Shown in pieces: positions 23,112 to 33,373 of a DNA stretch of 64,000 nt. Location of the stretch: the NCBI RefSeq assembly GCF_000275845.1, contig NW_006766954.1:78018-142017 (forward strand), given 5' to 3'. This DNA is from Dichomitus squalens LYAD-421 SS1 (Eukaryota; Basidiomycota; Agaricomycetes; Polyporales; Polyporaceae). Position 1 is the stretch's first letter, and each line of letters begins with the position of its first letter. The notes beneath the pieces are model-generated. The model was not told where the DNA came from and ran no database searches. It worked only from the letters and a program-made list of their open reading frames with translations. The translations under genes and the position numbers were made by a program.

Positions 23112-25197
23112 TCAAGGCAGCAGGAGGAACTGCGGCAAGAGCTTCAGGAAGTTCGGGGTGCCTAGACCACTAACTGGATCCCAGCCAGGGCGTGCCGCAA
23201 AGCCGTTCGTGCCACATCCAGGGTTGGAACCGTTGATAATGTCATTGAATGCCCAAGAGATCGTTGGGGAGTAAAGCTGTCGAAACTGTGTCAGCGAAGG
23301 CTATCGACAGGGGACGGAATGTACCTACAGCTGGGTTAACCCAGCCGACGGGCTTCTTCCCGACCGCGAGACGAGCATCGTTGATCGCAGACAGGATGGA
23401 TGCAAATGTCGGGGCAGACGCGGACGTCCCAGATATCAGGCGGAACTGGCCGTTGAGTACGACGGAGTAGTTGAGCCCGTTGGCAGCGACATCGGGGAAC
23501 GCTCTTCCAGTAGAGTTGAAGATACCAGCGGCGTAGGGCGGGGATATTTCTCCAGGTATCCGGCAACCGCAGCTTTCTGGAAACTGGGCCGCGGGAAGAC
23601 GTTTGAGAAACCGCCGCCGGAGGGGAACCGCTGGAACACCGCACTCTCCCTGTCCGTAACTTTGTGCCCTGGCACGACCTGGGTCGCACCGACGGAGGTG
23701 ACGTATGGGCACCCTCCAGGAAAGGTGGGGCTGAAGCGAGGCGCACCAAGCTCCTGCTGACCATCCTCGGTGAGACAAGAGCCGTCGGGACCAGCCACTC
23801 CGGAGTCGCCCGAGGAGTAGACAAACGTGATGCCGGTCAAGCTGAGCTTTCCGTACTCCGCGCACTGGCGCTGCATGTAGGCCGGCGTAAGATCTGCCTC
23901 CTGGTAGCCGTAGGACGTTGAGATGACGTACGCGGTGGGCTTGCCACCACAATCTTCGGGGCCGGCGTAGCCTCCGGGGTCGGTATCCGGGTATATCCCG
24001 TCCTGGCTGGGGTCGTCACCACCTTCGAATGTGCAGTAAGAGCCGTCTATGCCATCGAGAAGGTTGTTGAACGAGGCGCCCTCCACATTGTCGCCGGTTT
24101 GGTACAGAAGCACATTCTGCTTTGTGCCTACAAGACCGAGGACATACTGTAGATCGAGGCTAGATTCGCCGAAGTCACCTTCGGGGTCGATGAATCCGCC
24201 GTCAATGCTGACTAGAGTGGGACGCTCGCCGACTTGGTTCTTGGAGTAGTTGCCGAAGAAGACGTCGAAGTCGGATGGGTTGTGGCTTTGCGGCGTGTAT
24301 TCGACTTCACAACAATTGTGACATCAGATGTGCGCGTAAATCATCCCGAGTCCAAGGGCACTCACCGACTCCGATGGAGTTTTTGTCAGCCGCCACGGGC
24401 TGGTAGACGAAATCATAGAGCACGCGCAAGCATGCAAGAGTAATGGTTTCGTCACAGTGCTCGAGATCCGTGAAGATGGTCTGCGCGCGCGAACATCAAA
24501 TGGGCGTCAGTCGGACGCGTCCACGAGGAGCTTGCGCGGCACTTACATGAATGACATCGCCGATCTTGGGCGCAGCGCCGAAGCCCACGCTGCCAACTTG
24601 CTTGGCGGCGGTCGCGCGATCGGTGCTCCCGTGCCTGCGGACCTTGACATCGAAGTGCAGCGTCGGAGTGATGAGGTCGACGTGCCTCGAGACAGTCTCG
24701 GGCACATGGTACGCGCCGTGGCATGCGATGTGCTCCCGCCCGTCCTCGAAGTGCGCATACACGAAGTATTCCGTGCCCAGGAGACGCTCCGCCTCAGACA
24801 CGGTGACGTTTGCAGTGACCCAGCTCCCGCTCTTGCTAAGGACGATCCTGCTCGCGTCGATTGACCCATCCTCGATGAGCCATTCCCGGACTGCGTCGAC
24901 GGACTCCGTGGACGGGCGGAACGCGTCCGCGACCTGGGCGGGGGTCCAATGCTTGCTGTAGTTCGGAGACTCCGGATGTGCGACGTCGAGGAGGTACGTC
25001 TCAAGGTTTTCTAGGTTGGATTGCACGAGCCCGACGCTGAGGGGGAGTATCACGTCGGGCTCTGCGCGTCGGACTAGACTCCATCCGTGGGGAAGAGACC
25101 GACGGATTTCGTGCGCGACGCGCTTGACAGGTTCCGAGACGCGAGTGGCGACGGCGAAGGAAGCGAGACCCAAGGCCAAGAAACGTGTGAGCAGCAT
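23112..25197 (-). pseudogene. Sedolisin (S53) secreted peptidase gene with one-base frameshift
   Basis: Four exons: 25197-24547, 24480-24366, 24304-23329 and 23276-23112.
A signal peptide (MLLTRFLALGLASFAVA) is followed by a pro-kumamolisin-type prodomain, for example YLLDVAHPESPNYSKHWTP. The mature domain has the sedolisin catalytic Glu/Asp pair (GESSLDLQY, about E302 and D306), the oxyanion Asp (SSGDSG) and the nucleophile Ser (SGTSASAP). The Ca2+-site region near the C-terminus ([13 protein letters not shown], then [12 protein letters not shown]) is intact.
In exon 3 the frame shifts between YLEKYP and PYAAGIFNSTGRAFPDVAA, at a C-run on the minus strand (about 23536-23543). The exon lengths also lack exactly one base. 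It is either a recent one-base deletion or a sequencing error.
Family role: acidic tripeptidyl or endopeptidase digesting external protein. Confidence 0.88.
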
Positions 25198-25999
25198 CTC
25201 CGTCGTGGCCGAGAGCGGGTATGGGTGCTCGAGGAAGACGTCCCGTTGTCGAAGTCGTGTTATTATATGCTGCTCATATTAGACGGGCCGACACCATTGC
25301 AGCAATCAACGTCCGGAGCGGTGATGGCGGCGGAAGAAGCTGATGTATCGGGTCTCCGTGTAACGCGAGGTCATTGTATTGAGTCGAGTCTTCCATTGCT
25401 TCGTTGACGGTTCGCAACGCCAACATCCATGAGGACACGGAGACTCGAAAACCTCGGGATCCAATGAGAGTATGGGTGACGAATAGATGAGTGTTGGCGT
25501 TAAGTGTCGAGACAAGTGGGTGCAGCCCCCGATTTTGGGACCGCCATTCGGGGGGCGCGGGCTGCTGTGCCTTAAGCGGCAACGGCGCTTACACTCCATC
25601 CAGACTAGACCATACCAGGTTATCGGAGACGCGCGATCCGCCGTCTACTGAACTTCACCCGCGGACGGGCTACTTGACGAACGAAATCTCCGATGAGCAT
25701 GATGCCATGTTGCGAGACTGGGGTGTATGACCACGAGCCCTCAATAGATTGATCAGAGTTGATCTCGAAAGGGCAATGGAAATGGAATGGTCATGATATG
25801 GACAATCCCGTTCCTTACCAAGTTCCTAGCTGGTTCGACGCAACATGCGTAAGATGGTGGGGGACATGCCAGCTGTTCAACACCTCCAGTAAATTTCCAT
25901 AGTGGATACTATCGTAGAAAGAGATCTCCCATGTGTGGAGGACGTCACAGCCACACGTAAGCGCACCGTTACGAACAACTTTCTCCGAAACGCCTACAC
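25198..25999. other. Intergenic region with sedolisin promoter
   Basis: 0.8 kb. A TATAATA-like element reads on the minus strand at about 25262-25268, roughly 65 bp before the sedolisin ATG. The remainder, up to the stop of the DUF6533 gene at 26000, shows no gene. Confidence 0.4.
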
Positions 26000-27655
26000 T
26001 TAGGATACATCTCCGTCTCCGGTCTCCGAGTCGTTCTCGCCGTCATCATCTTCGTAGACCGATAGCTGAGCTCCCAAAGATCCAATGAAGCGGCTCGATG
26101 TCTGTGGCTGAAACACGACTTCCCCGAGCGAGACATCTGTGGAAGAGCCCATGGTCTTGCGCTGGAACTTCTGGAGGCTGATGAGGAACCTCGACGTGAG
26201 GATGGACGTCAAGCTAGACACGATGTCTTATTGGATGTCTGGCAGAGAGGCGCATCGTAGACGTACGGAATCTCGAGAATACTGATGGCACTTGATGTAT
26301 TAGCCGGAAGAGCGGCGACCTGAAAACTGTTAGGAGATACCATATTTCCTAGGCATAGCTCACCCCGGTTACAGTGAACACCATTTGAAGAACGTTCACA
26401 ATGAACAGTACACTGCCAAATCGAGATTTGTACACTCGCTGACCTAGACACAGCTGTAGCTATCCACTCACAGGAAGTACATGATCCCTTGTGATGCCAG
26501 TGAATGTAAGCAATCCTTTCACTCGAGACGTTTGGCCTAGATAGCAAGTAGCAGTACACACCATTCAAAAGAAGAATGCTTGCAAATGTTCCCCTGTCGT
26601 GACTATGGCCAGATAGTCTCACAGTTTCATGTGTTTGGTACCATGTTACCCATAAAACCAACAGGTCAGACGCGACTGCACAGCACCGTGTCACCACCGT
26701 CACTGCCATGCCGTAGCTGAGATTATGCATACACCCAACACCATGCTGTATAACGCATGCGTACGTCTACCATTCTCCGGGTCAGAGTGTACTGAAAGTA
26801 GTGCGGAAGGTTCACTGACTTGGTATCCGTGCTCGGTGACATCCCAAAAGTCAATGCAAAGCCCTCTGTTGGGTCATCTATGATAGAAAGCCCGTAAAGG
26901 TTTGCCTGAGAGAGAGATCTTGATCAAAATGCTGATCGAAAGTCACAGAATCATGGCACTCACCAGTAATATAACAACAACGGACACGGAAGAGAGTGTA
27001 AAAACGCTTGCTGAAACAAGCCGTTGGTAAGGATCTGGACACAAAGCATACGCTCGCAGTGCCGCAAAAGCTGTATGAAGTCGCTGTTGAGAGCTGAATA
27101 TCACAAGAAAAACCTGGAGCAGTCGCATACCGGCCCATGGAAGATATTGCAAGGCGGTAAACACAAACGAAACCACAAACAAAGGATATTCACTGGACGT
27201 GTGTCAGAACGCGGAGTAGTGAGCCTGTAAGATCCACGGGATACCTCTGTTATATATTCAGGCATCTACAAGATACGAGACGTCAATCGACATACCTCCA
27301 CTGACGAAAGTACTGGGAGCACGTTTATGATTTGCGCCACGAGAGTGAGGTATCGATTTGTAAGAAATAGAAAAAAGGCTCCGGACAGCTGGTGTTCCAT
27401 CCAAAAGAGCGTCACCTCGTTGTCGAACGTGATGGTGAAGTCGTAGACCAGGAGTGCTGAGAAGCAAGACGTAATCCGCTTGTCAGTATCTTCGAGGCGC
27501 CAATCGCATTACCAGCAACAGACCGGTGGCAGTGTTTGTACAGCAAGCGTCGAAGCTAGAGGCCAATCTGAAAGTTACACTGCACATACAGGAGTTACAA
27601 TACCGAGCTGGACTCACACGTTCGCAAAGGCTTGATTCTCTGAGTCGTCCGACAT
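26000..27655 (-). CDS. DUF6533-type multi-pass membrane protein, copy A
   Basis: An interrupted gene of about ten small exons. It starts at ATG 27655 (exon 1 ends in a GTGAGT donor after about 13 codons) and stops at 26000-26002.
The DUF6533 block is YDFTITFDNEVTLFWMEHQL, then GAFFLFLTNRYLTL. Later blocks are LQYLPWAG, FAALRAYALCPDPYQRL, NLYGLSIIDDPT, VASDLLVLWVTWYQT and a C-terminal LTSILTSRFLISLQKFQRK, then SRFIGSLGAQLSVYEDDD. About seven hydrophobic segments and a short acidic cytosolic tail are expected.
No stop interrupts the recognisable exons. The same gene recurs three times at 50-64 kb.
Function unknown. The topology resembles a 7TM receptor-like family expanded in mushrooms. A GATAAATAG box lies about 95 bp upstream of the ATG. 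Confidence 0.78.
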
Positions 27656-27747
27656 AGTGCAGGCTTAATGCAGTAGCACACCAGGTGCAGAGTTATCGTA
27701 CAGGTCTTGGCACGGAGGTGTGTTCTGTCGGTAAGCTATAATGTGAG

Positions 27748-27757
27748 CTATTTATCT
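27748..27757 (-). promoter_or_regulatory. Core promoter box of DUF6533 copy A
   Basis: GATAAATAGC about 95 bp upstream of the ATG. Equivalent boxes occur at the same distance before copies B (GATAAAAAGG), C (GATAAATAGG) and D (AATAAATAGG), so it is likely the TATA-type element. Confidence 0.6.
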
Positions 27758-28645
27758 ACCTGCTCAACCGTGCGCAGATAAGCTGTGTATAAGTGACAGT
27801 GACGACCATCAATATATTCTCCTGCGGATGGATGACGTCTCATTCACTGGAGTATCAGCAATCTGTCAGAATGGTTAGATACAGACGTGAAGAAGTACAC
27901 GATGTCCAGTGCTGCAAAGTATCACCACGCATCCTTGTGCAATGCGGAGCAAAGCGCTACAACGGCCTGAAGTAGTGAAGGGACCCGCAAGTCTCCTAGT
28001 AGGGAGCGTGGCGACCAACATCACGGCAGTGGCACTAACGTCTCAACAGTCACTCAAGCTTTCCCAGTACTGGGCTCCAGAACGTTACATATCATCACGA
28101 TAAGACCACGATTGAGAAGTTGGCGTACCTTACTGAACACTATCGTAGTCTTGCGCCGGCGATAGATGCGACGGAATCTTTTTTACAGCTGAACGCGCCC
28201 GTCACATCATGACAATAATCAGTAGAGCAAAAAGACATGCAAAGACCATATATCTCAACCAGGTATCAAAAAAGTGAGACTGGCCTTCGTCCATGGTGGA
28301 TAGAGATCGTGCCCACCTGTGTACAGTTGGCTGTGGTCGGCGGCACCACTGGCACTAGTATCATATTTGCGCTTTCGGAAGGATTTGAAAGATTGTCTCG
28401 TCGGAATCCGCAAGCAGGGCAAGAAACCATGGTCATAAACATGTGTTGGAGAGCAGAGTATACCTCGTTTGACAGCGCCAGATCAGGGAGGAGGTAGGAG
28501 GACGATAGAAACGGTGGGAAGGGCCCGGTGACAGATCGCGACGCGCGATGGTCGATTGTGACTACACGCGAGTGTGACGGGGGAGCTTCCATATCCGGGC
28601 GAGCAGCAGAACGTGCGTCATAGGCGGGCCAGGCATAGTCGGTCG

Positions 28646-28653
28646 TATATAAA
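28646..28653 (+). promoter_or_regulatory. TATA box of phosphoglucomutase gene
   Basis: TATATAAA 56 bp upstream of the ATG at 28709. A CT-rich stretch (CCTATCTCATC) lies between, as is usual at fungal transcription starts. Confidence 0.65.
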
Positions 28654-28708
28654 CTCAGATCGCTCTCTCGGCACCTCATCCTATCTCATCACCACATCCA
28701 TCCTCGCC

Positions 28709-30709
28709 ATGTCCTACCAGGTCAAGGAGATCCCCACGAAACCCTTTGAAGGTCAGAAGCCTGGCACCTCTGGTCTTCGCAAAAGGTGAGCGCTCGATTC
28801 TGCACATATCAGTTGCAATCGGTATCGGACGGGTCGATGGGGAGACATTGAGAGGCGTCGCTGCACTGTGATATTGCTGTTGGAGGATAGAGCGCTTGAT
28901 TGATACACAGGCACTGATTTCGTCTTCAGGGTGAAGGTCTTCAAGCAGGAGGTGCGTGCCGTGATCCATCAATGTGCAGTCCCAGGCTGATCGCCATCAT
29001 AGCACTACACCGAGAACTTCATTCAAGCTATCTTTGACTCCGTCGAGCCCAAAGGCAAGACCATCGTCATCGGTGGCGATGGTCGCTATTTCTCCCCCGA
29101 GACCGTCCAGACCATCCTCAAGATCGGCTCCGCCAACGGCGTTGCCAAGTTCATCATCGGTCAGAACGCCATCCTCTCGACCCCTGCCGCCTCCAACGTC
29201 ATCCGCAAGTACAAGGCCGACGGGGGTATCCTCCTCACCGCCTCGCACAACCCCGGAGGACCCGATGCCGACTTCGGTATCAAGTACAACATGTCCAATG
29301 GCGGACCTGCACCCGAGAGCGTCACAAACACGATCTACGAGAAGACGAAGACGATCTCAACATACAAGGTCATCGAGCTCGAGCCCATCGACCTGTCGAA
29401 GAAGGGCTTCTTCACATACGGACCGACGAACGTAGAGATCATCGACTCGGTCTCCGACTACCTTCAACTGCTCGAGTCCATCTTTGACTTCCCGCTGATC
29501 AAGAACTTCCTCCAATCGCACGCTAACGACTTCAAGGTCCTCTTCGATGGCATGCACGGAGTGACCGGCCCGTACGGGCGCGCGATCCTCGTCGACACTC
29601 TTGGCCTTCCGGAGTCCTCGGTACAGAATGCGACGCCTCTCCCCGACTTCGGCGGAGGACATCCCGATCCCAACCTCACCTACGCCCACGAACTCGTTGA
29701 ACGTGTAGAGAAGGATAACATCCAGTTCGGTGCGGCTTCCGACGGTGACGGTGACAGGAACATGATTTACGGAAAGGGTGCGTTTGTCACCCCAAGCGAC
29801 AGTGTCGCGATTATCGCGGACTGGGCGGCGGAGGCGATCCCCTACTTCAAGAAGGGCGGTGTGAAGGGTCTTGCGCGTAGTATGCCTACGAGCGCACAGA
29901 TCGACTATGTCGCGAAGAAGAAGGGCCTGGAGTGCCATGTGGTCCCGACTGGTGAGAACGACGATCTTCTTGAGTGCTAGGCGGACCTGACGCTATCTGC
30001 TCAGGCTGGAAGTTCTTTGGCAACCTCATGGATGCGGGTCGACTTTCCATCTGTGGTGAGGAGTCGTTCGGTACTGGATCGGATCACATTCGTGAGAAAG
30101 ACGGTGTGTGGGCTATCGTTGGTGAGTTGCTTTCGTGCTCCCGAGCAATCGCACATACTGACGTCCATCGCAGCGTGGCTGAACATCATAGCGTACGCGA
30201 ATCAGCAAACGCCCAACGAGCTCGTCGGTATCAAAGAGCTCCTCCAGAAGCACTACGCCGTCTACGGTCGCTCCTTCTTCTCGCGCTACGACTACGAGGA
30301 GGTCTCCTCCGAAGGCGCGCAGAAGCTCGTCAACGCTCTCAACCAGCACATCTCCGCTGGCTCGCTCGCGGACACAACGCACAAGTCGAAGAGCACTGGC
30401 CAGGAGTTCTCGATCGCGCGTGTGTCCAACTTCGACTACACGGATCCCATTGACCACTCGGTGAGCAAGAACCAGGGCCAGATCATCAGCTTCTCGGACG
30501 GCTCGCGCGTCGTGTTCCGTCTCTCCGGTACCGGGAGCCACGGCGCGACGGTGCGGATGTATGTCGAGCGCTACGTGAGCGCGGATAAGGGCCCCGCGGA
30601 GCTCAACAAGGACACGCAGGAGGGACTGAAGGGCCTGATCGAGGTCGCGCTCGAGATCAGCAAGTTGAAAGAGTTCTTGGACCGCGAGAAGCCCACTGTC
30701 ATCACGTAG
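28709..30709 (+). CDS. PGM2: Phosphoglucomutase
   Basis: Five exons: 28709-28785, 28930-28951, 29003-29951, 30005-30121 and 30174-30709. Phases close to 566 aa, the usual length (about 560-570).
All alpha-D-phosphohexomutase signatures are present: the phosphoserine loop TASHNPGG (Ser at about 114), the Mg2+ site DGDGDR (about 280-285), the sugar-binding GEESFG and the phosphate-binding [13 protein letters not shown] near the C-terminus.
It interconverts glucose 1-phosphate and glucose 6-phosphate in the cytosol, linking glycolysis to glycogen, trehalose and UDP-glucose for cell-wall glucan.
Exon 2 is only 22 nt. A TATA box lies 56 bp upstream. The gene converges on the minus-strand gene at 30916. 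Confidence 0.96.
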
Positions 30710-30915
30710 ACAGCTGTGCGAGGCGCGTGGGTCAGGAGGAGGCGGATATCTTAGGTTGGATGGAAGTATCAAGTTCGCAATGTATTCGTACTTACTGATC
30801 ATTGAAGGGCCAAAGTGTCCACTCTAAGACGACGCAATGTCAGATTTGGGCCGTGAAGGAGTCGTAAACGGCGAAAGCAAGGTAATATGGTACAATGGAT
30901 CATGATGTTACGCTG

Positions 30916-31613
30916 CTATCTATCTCGTGTCCATGTTAGCCGAGGAGTAATATCCTTCCTATCATTCTGTCGAATGCACCAAACGACGGTCTTACGGTAC
31001 TGGGAGATCTCCATGCACTGCGTGCCTTTCGGTGTCAGTAATTCTCCTTGAGGATGCACCAGTGCAACCACTTACCAGTCTCAGCGACCTTCACGACCTC
31101 GTCCACCCTCTCCTGCTTTACCAACCCCGCCTCGACCATCCTTTCAAACAGCCCGCGCACCCAATTCTGACAATTCCACTCCCCATTCGGGTACATCACC
31201 GGCACCTCCCACGCCATCTGCTCGACCCGCCTCCTCTCATCCCTCGCCAGCGTCCCCAGCTCGAGCCGCGCCGCGCTCCCCTCCGCCGCGGCGTCCGCCG
31301 TCGTCGTGCGCGCGCCCCAGAACACGTACCGCGGCTGCGGCGCGGGGTCCGTCTTGACGTCGTACATGTCCACCTGGACGTGCCGCCACGCGCCCTCCGC
31401 GGGCTGCCAGGAGAGCGACCAGTGCAGGTCGCGCCACGTCTGGGCGGGCCCTACCCCGGCTAGCGAGGAGGAGGTAGGCGAAGAGGGCGCTTGGACGAGG
31501 AGGTAGACGGGCAGGGGGACGTCGCGGTCGGGGAAGGTCCAGTCCATGTTGATGGGCGAGGGGAGGGAGAGGCCGGCGCGGCCTTGTTCGGGCATCGGAG
31601 TCGCGGTGGACAT
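30916..31613 (-). CDS. Unidentified small protein, 215 aa
   Basis: Two exons, 31613-31076 and 31025-30916, phase 1, close to 215 aa. Reading through the intron would instead stop at 31035.
I chose the spliced form because the donor is GTAAGT and the second exon encodes a coherent tail (TQCMEISQYRKTVVWCIRQN).
The body has DWTFPDRDVPLPVYLLVQAP, HWSLSWQP, WRHVQVDMYDV and a Cys/Trp motif GEWNCQNWVRGLFE near a helix of alternating charge. This resembles a fungal hypothetical family I know only as unannotated. The W-NCQ-W motif could be part of a papain-like or NlpC/P60-like fold, but the evidence is too weak to call.
No signal peptide or membrane segment is seen. An in-frame upstream codon at 31673 could add 20 residues. 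Confidence 0.6.
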
Positions 31614-33373
31614 GGGGTCGGTTACTGGGCGGGTGTGCGAGGAAGGGTGATGTGTATAAGGTCTGAGGAGCACCAGGCGGCTTCTAGGAGCTGAGAGAGC
31701 AATTGCGATGTGGGCTACGATTGCGTGCGTGCGCTGCGAGTCCCTGTGCTGCCTTTATACTTTGTTGAAGGGTGCGACCTCGTCGCGAGAGCACAAGTAC
31801 AAAGCAAGAGCGGCGATCTGTGGCCTGATGAATAGTACACACGCGCCGCATTGTCCCGAATCGCAGCCTCCTTCGCCGCCTCGGGAGCTCGGAGTGGCAA
31901 CTCACCGTGCGCAGTAGGGTGATTAGAGGGATGTACTCCAGAGAGATTTGCAAGTTGCCACCCTCTTTGTTGTACTGAACACCGAGTTCATTGGATCCAC
32001 CGTAGAAAACGCTGTGACTGAGAGACTACTTTAACCGCCTAATGGGAGTCCGACCCCATTGTTTGTTTGTGTTTCTAGCAGACTCTACGCTCTTTCCGCC
32101 AGTGGGCTTGGCCACTAACACAAAGCTCCAACTCACCACCGACCAAATCCCTGCTCTATGTGGCGATATGTTCATTTAGGAATTGTAAGTGCTGAGTCTG
32201 TGACTGCTTCCACCTCGCAAGACCTTCCCCTCCGCCCGGAGTCATCCTCCTGTTGGGGTGACAAGATCAAATCAGTCCCTCTAGGTCAATCCGATGAGCA
32301 GCAGGTCTTGCTATTAGAAAGGTATGCATGCAGTCGGCAACAAGGATACCGGAACGTATCGGTATGATAGACAATTGAGCATTCTACGCGTGTGTCTTGT
32401 GTCTTGAGCTGACGGGTCACCTCAAGCTATTCAGGATGCTGTCTAGTCCGGGCCCTTCGGACGTCTAGGTTGCTGTCGCCGATGCTAAGTATCTGTCGAC
32501 TTGTCACGGCACCAAAGCGTCGTCTAACCCATGAGATTCACGCGTCTCCCCGCTGGATATCCATCTCTCGCGCCGTTCATGATTATGCCGCAACGTTCAG
32601 TGGCAAGGTCAGGCTGTTAGGCTGGATGCCGCGAAACACAACATAGCTTCGTCCCTGTCCATGCTGAAGCATTGCATCATACTTGCGCTGCACATTCACG
32701 GGCTTCAATTGCTGTCATTACGGGTGAGCTACATCGTGTTCATTATGTCGATATGATGCTCACCATTTTGGCACGGGCATGGTATTCCTCATCAGATCGA
32801 ATGACAGGAGATGTCTCTAGCTTCACTGACAGGATCGTTGCACCATGGAGAGCTCTAAGCATCAGGAAGTACCTTGCCGGGACTGGTATGTACACTGCTT
32901 CTGGCTGTGCTTTACATATTACACCTCTCGGTCCGTGTCACAGGTGTCGGATCTCGCATCCGAGCCCCGGGAGGCATTGACATTGACAGGTTCATTGCAT
33001 CCATCGGAGCTCGGGTCTATGAACACGAAGACGACGCTGAAGATGGTGCTGAAGATGCAATATACGTGTTCCCCGTGATATGGCCTTCAAGTGCTGTGAA
33101 GTCGGATTTCGCGCCTCGCCAGTTACGTGGATCGCCGATCTGTATGCAGAATGCGCTCGAACTCATGATGCGGACCCCATCTATTGCCAGCTGCGGTAGC
33201 TCAGGGTGTCTGGTGATAATGACGAGAATCACAGGGAGGCGGCTTCTGCAAGTACTTGCGAGTCCGAACGAGCCCTACTCTACGCTCTATACAGTTCAAT
33301 GTTCCTATTAAAGCTGCACAATGCGTCATAATACCTAAGCCCATAATGTGATAGGCTTTAGACAGTCAGGTTC
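31614..33373. other. Gene-poor intergenic region
   Basis: 1.76 kb with no intact gene. On the plus strand about 32960-33080 there is a stretch reading DRFIASIGARVYEHEDDAED, which resembles the C-terminal SRFIGSLGAQL plus acidic tail of the DUF6533 proteins. It may be a decayed fragment. Confidence 0.4.
32960..33085 (+). pseudogene. Possible decayed C-terminus of a DUF6533-type gene
   Basis: The frame gives DRFIASIGARVYEHEDDAED followed by further acidic residues and a stop near YVFP. It matches the pattern RFIGSLGA, then acidic tail, of copies A-D. Upstream plus-strand sequence does not show the LTSILTSRFL block clearly, so this is a weak call based on one short match. Confidence 0.3.

Larger units (their letters stand above)
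27656..28708. other. Divergent intergenic region
   Basis: 1.05 kb shared by DUF6533 copy A (minus) and phosphoglucomutase (plus). The half near copy A (to about 28090) has patches of homology to the upstream regions of copies B-D, for example CAACAGTCACTCAAGCTTT versus CAACAGCCACTGAAGCTTT. The other half holds the phosphoglucomutase promoter. Confidence 0.5.

Noticed and set aside
29291..30453. ORFs over the 3' half of phosphoglucomutase as separate genes
   Set aside because: They are exons of one gene separated by 52-53-nt introns. The catalytic motifs continue across them.
31035..31613. Single-exon version of the unidentified 215-aa gene ending at 31035
   Set aside because: A perfect GTAAGT donor and a coherent second exon that closes the phase make the spliced form more likely, although the single-exon form is not excluded.
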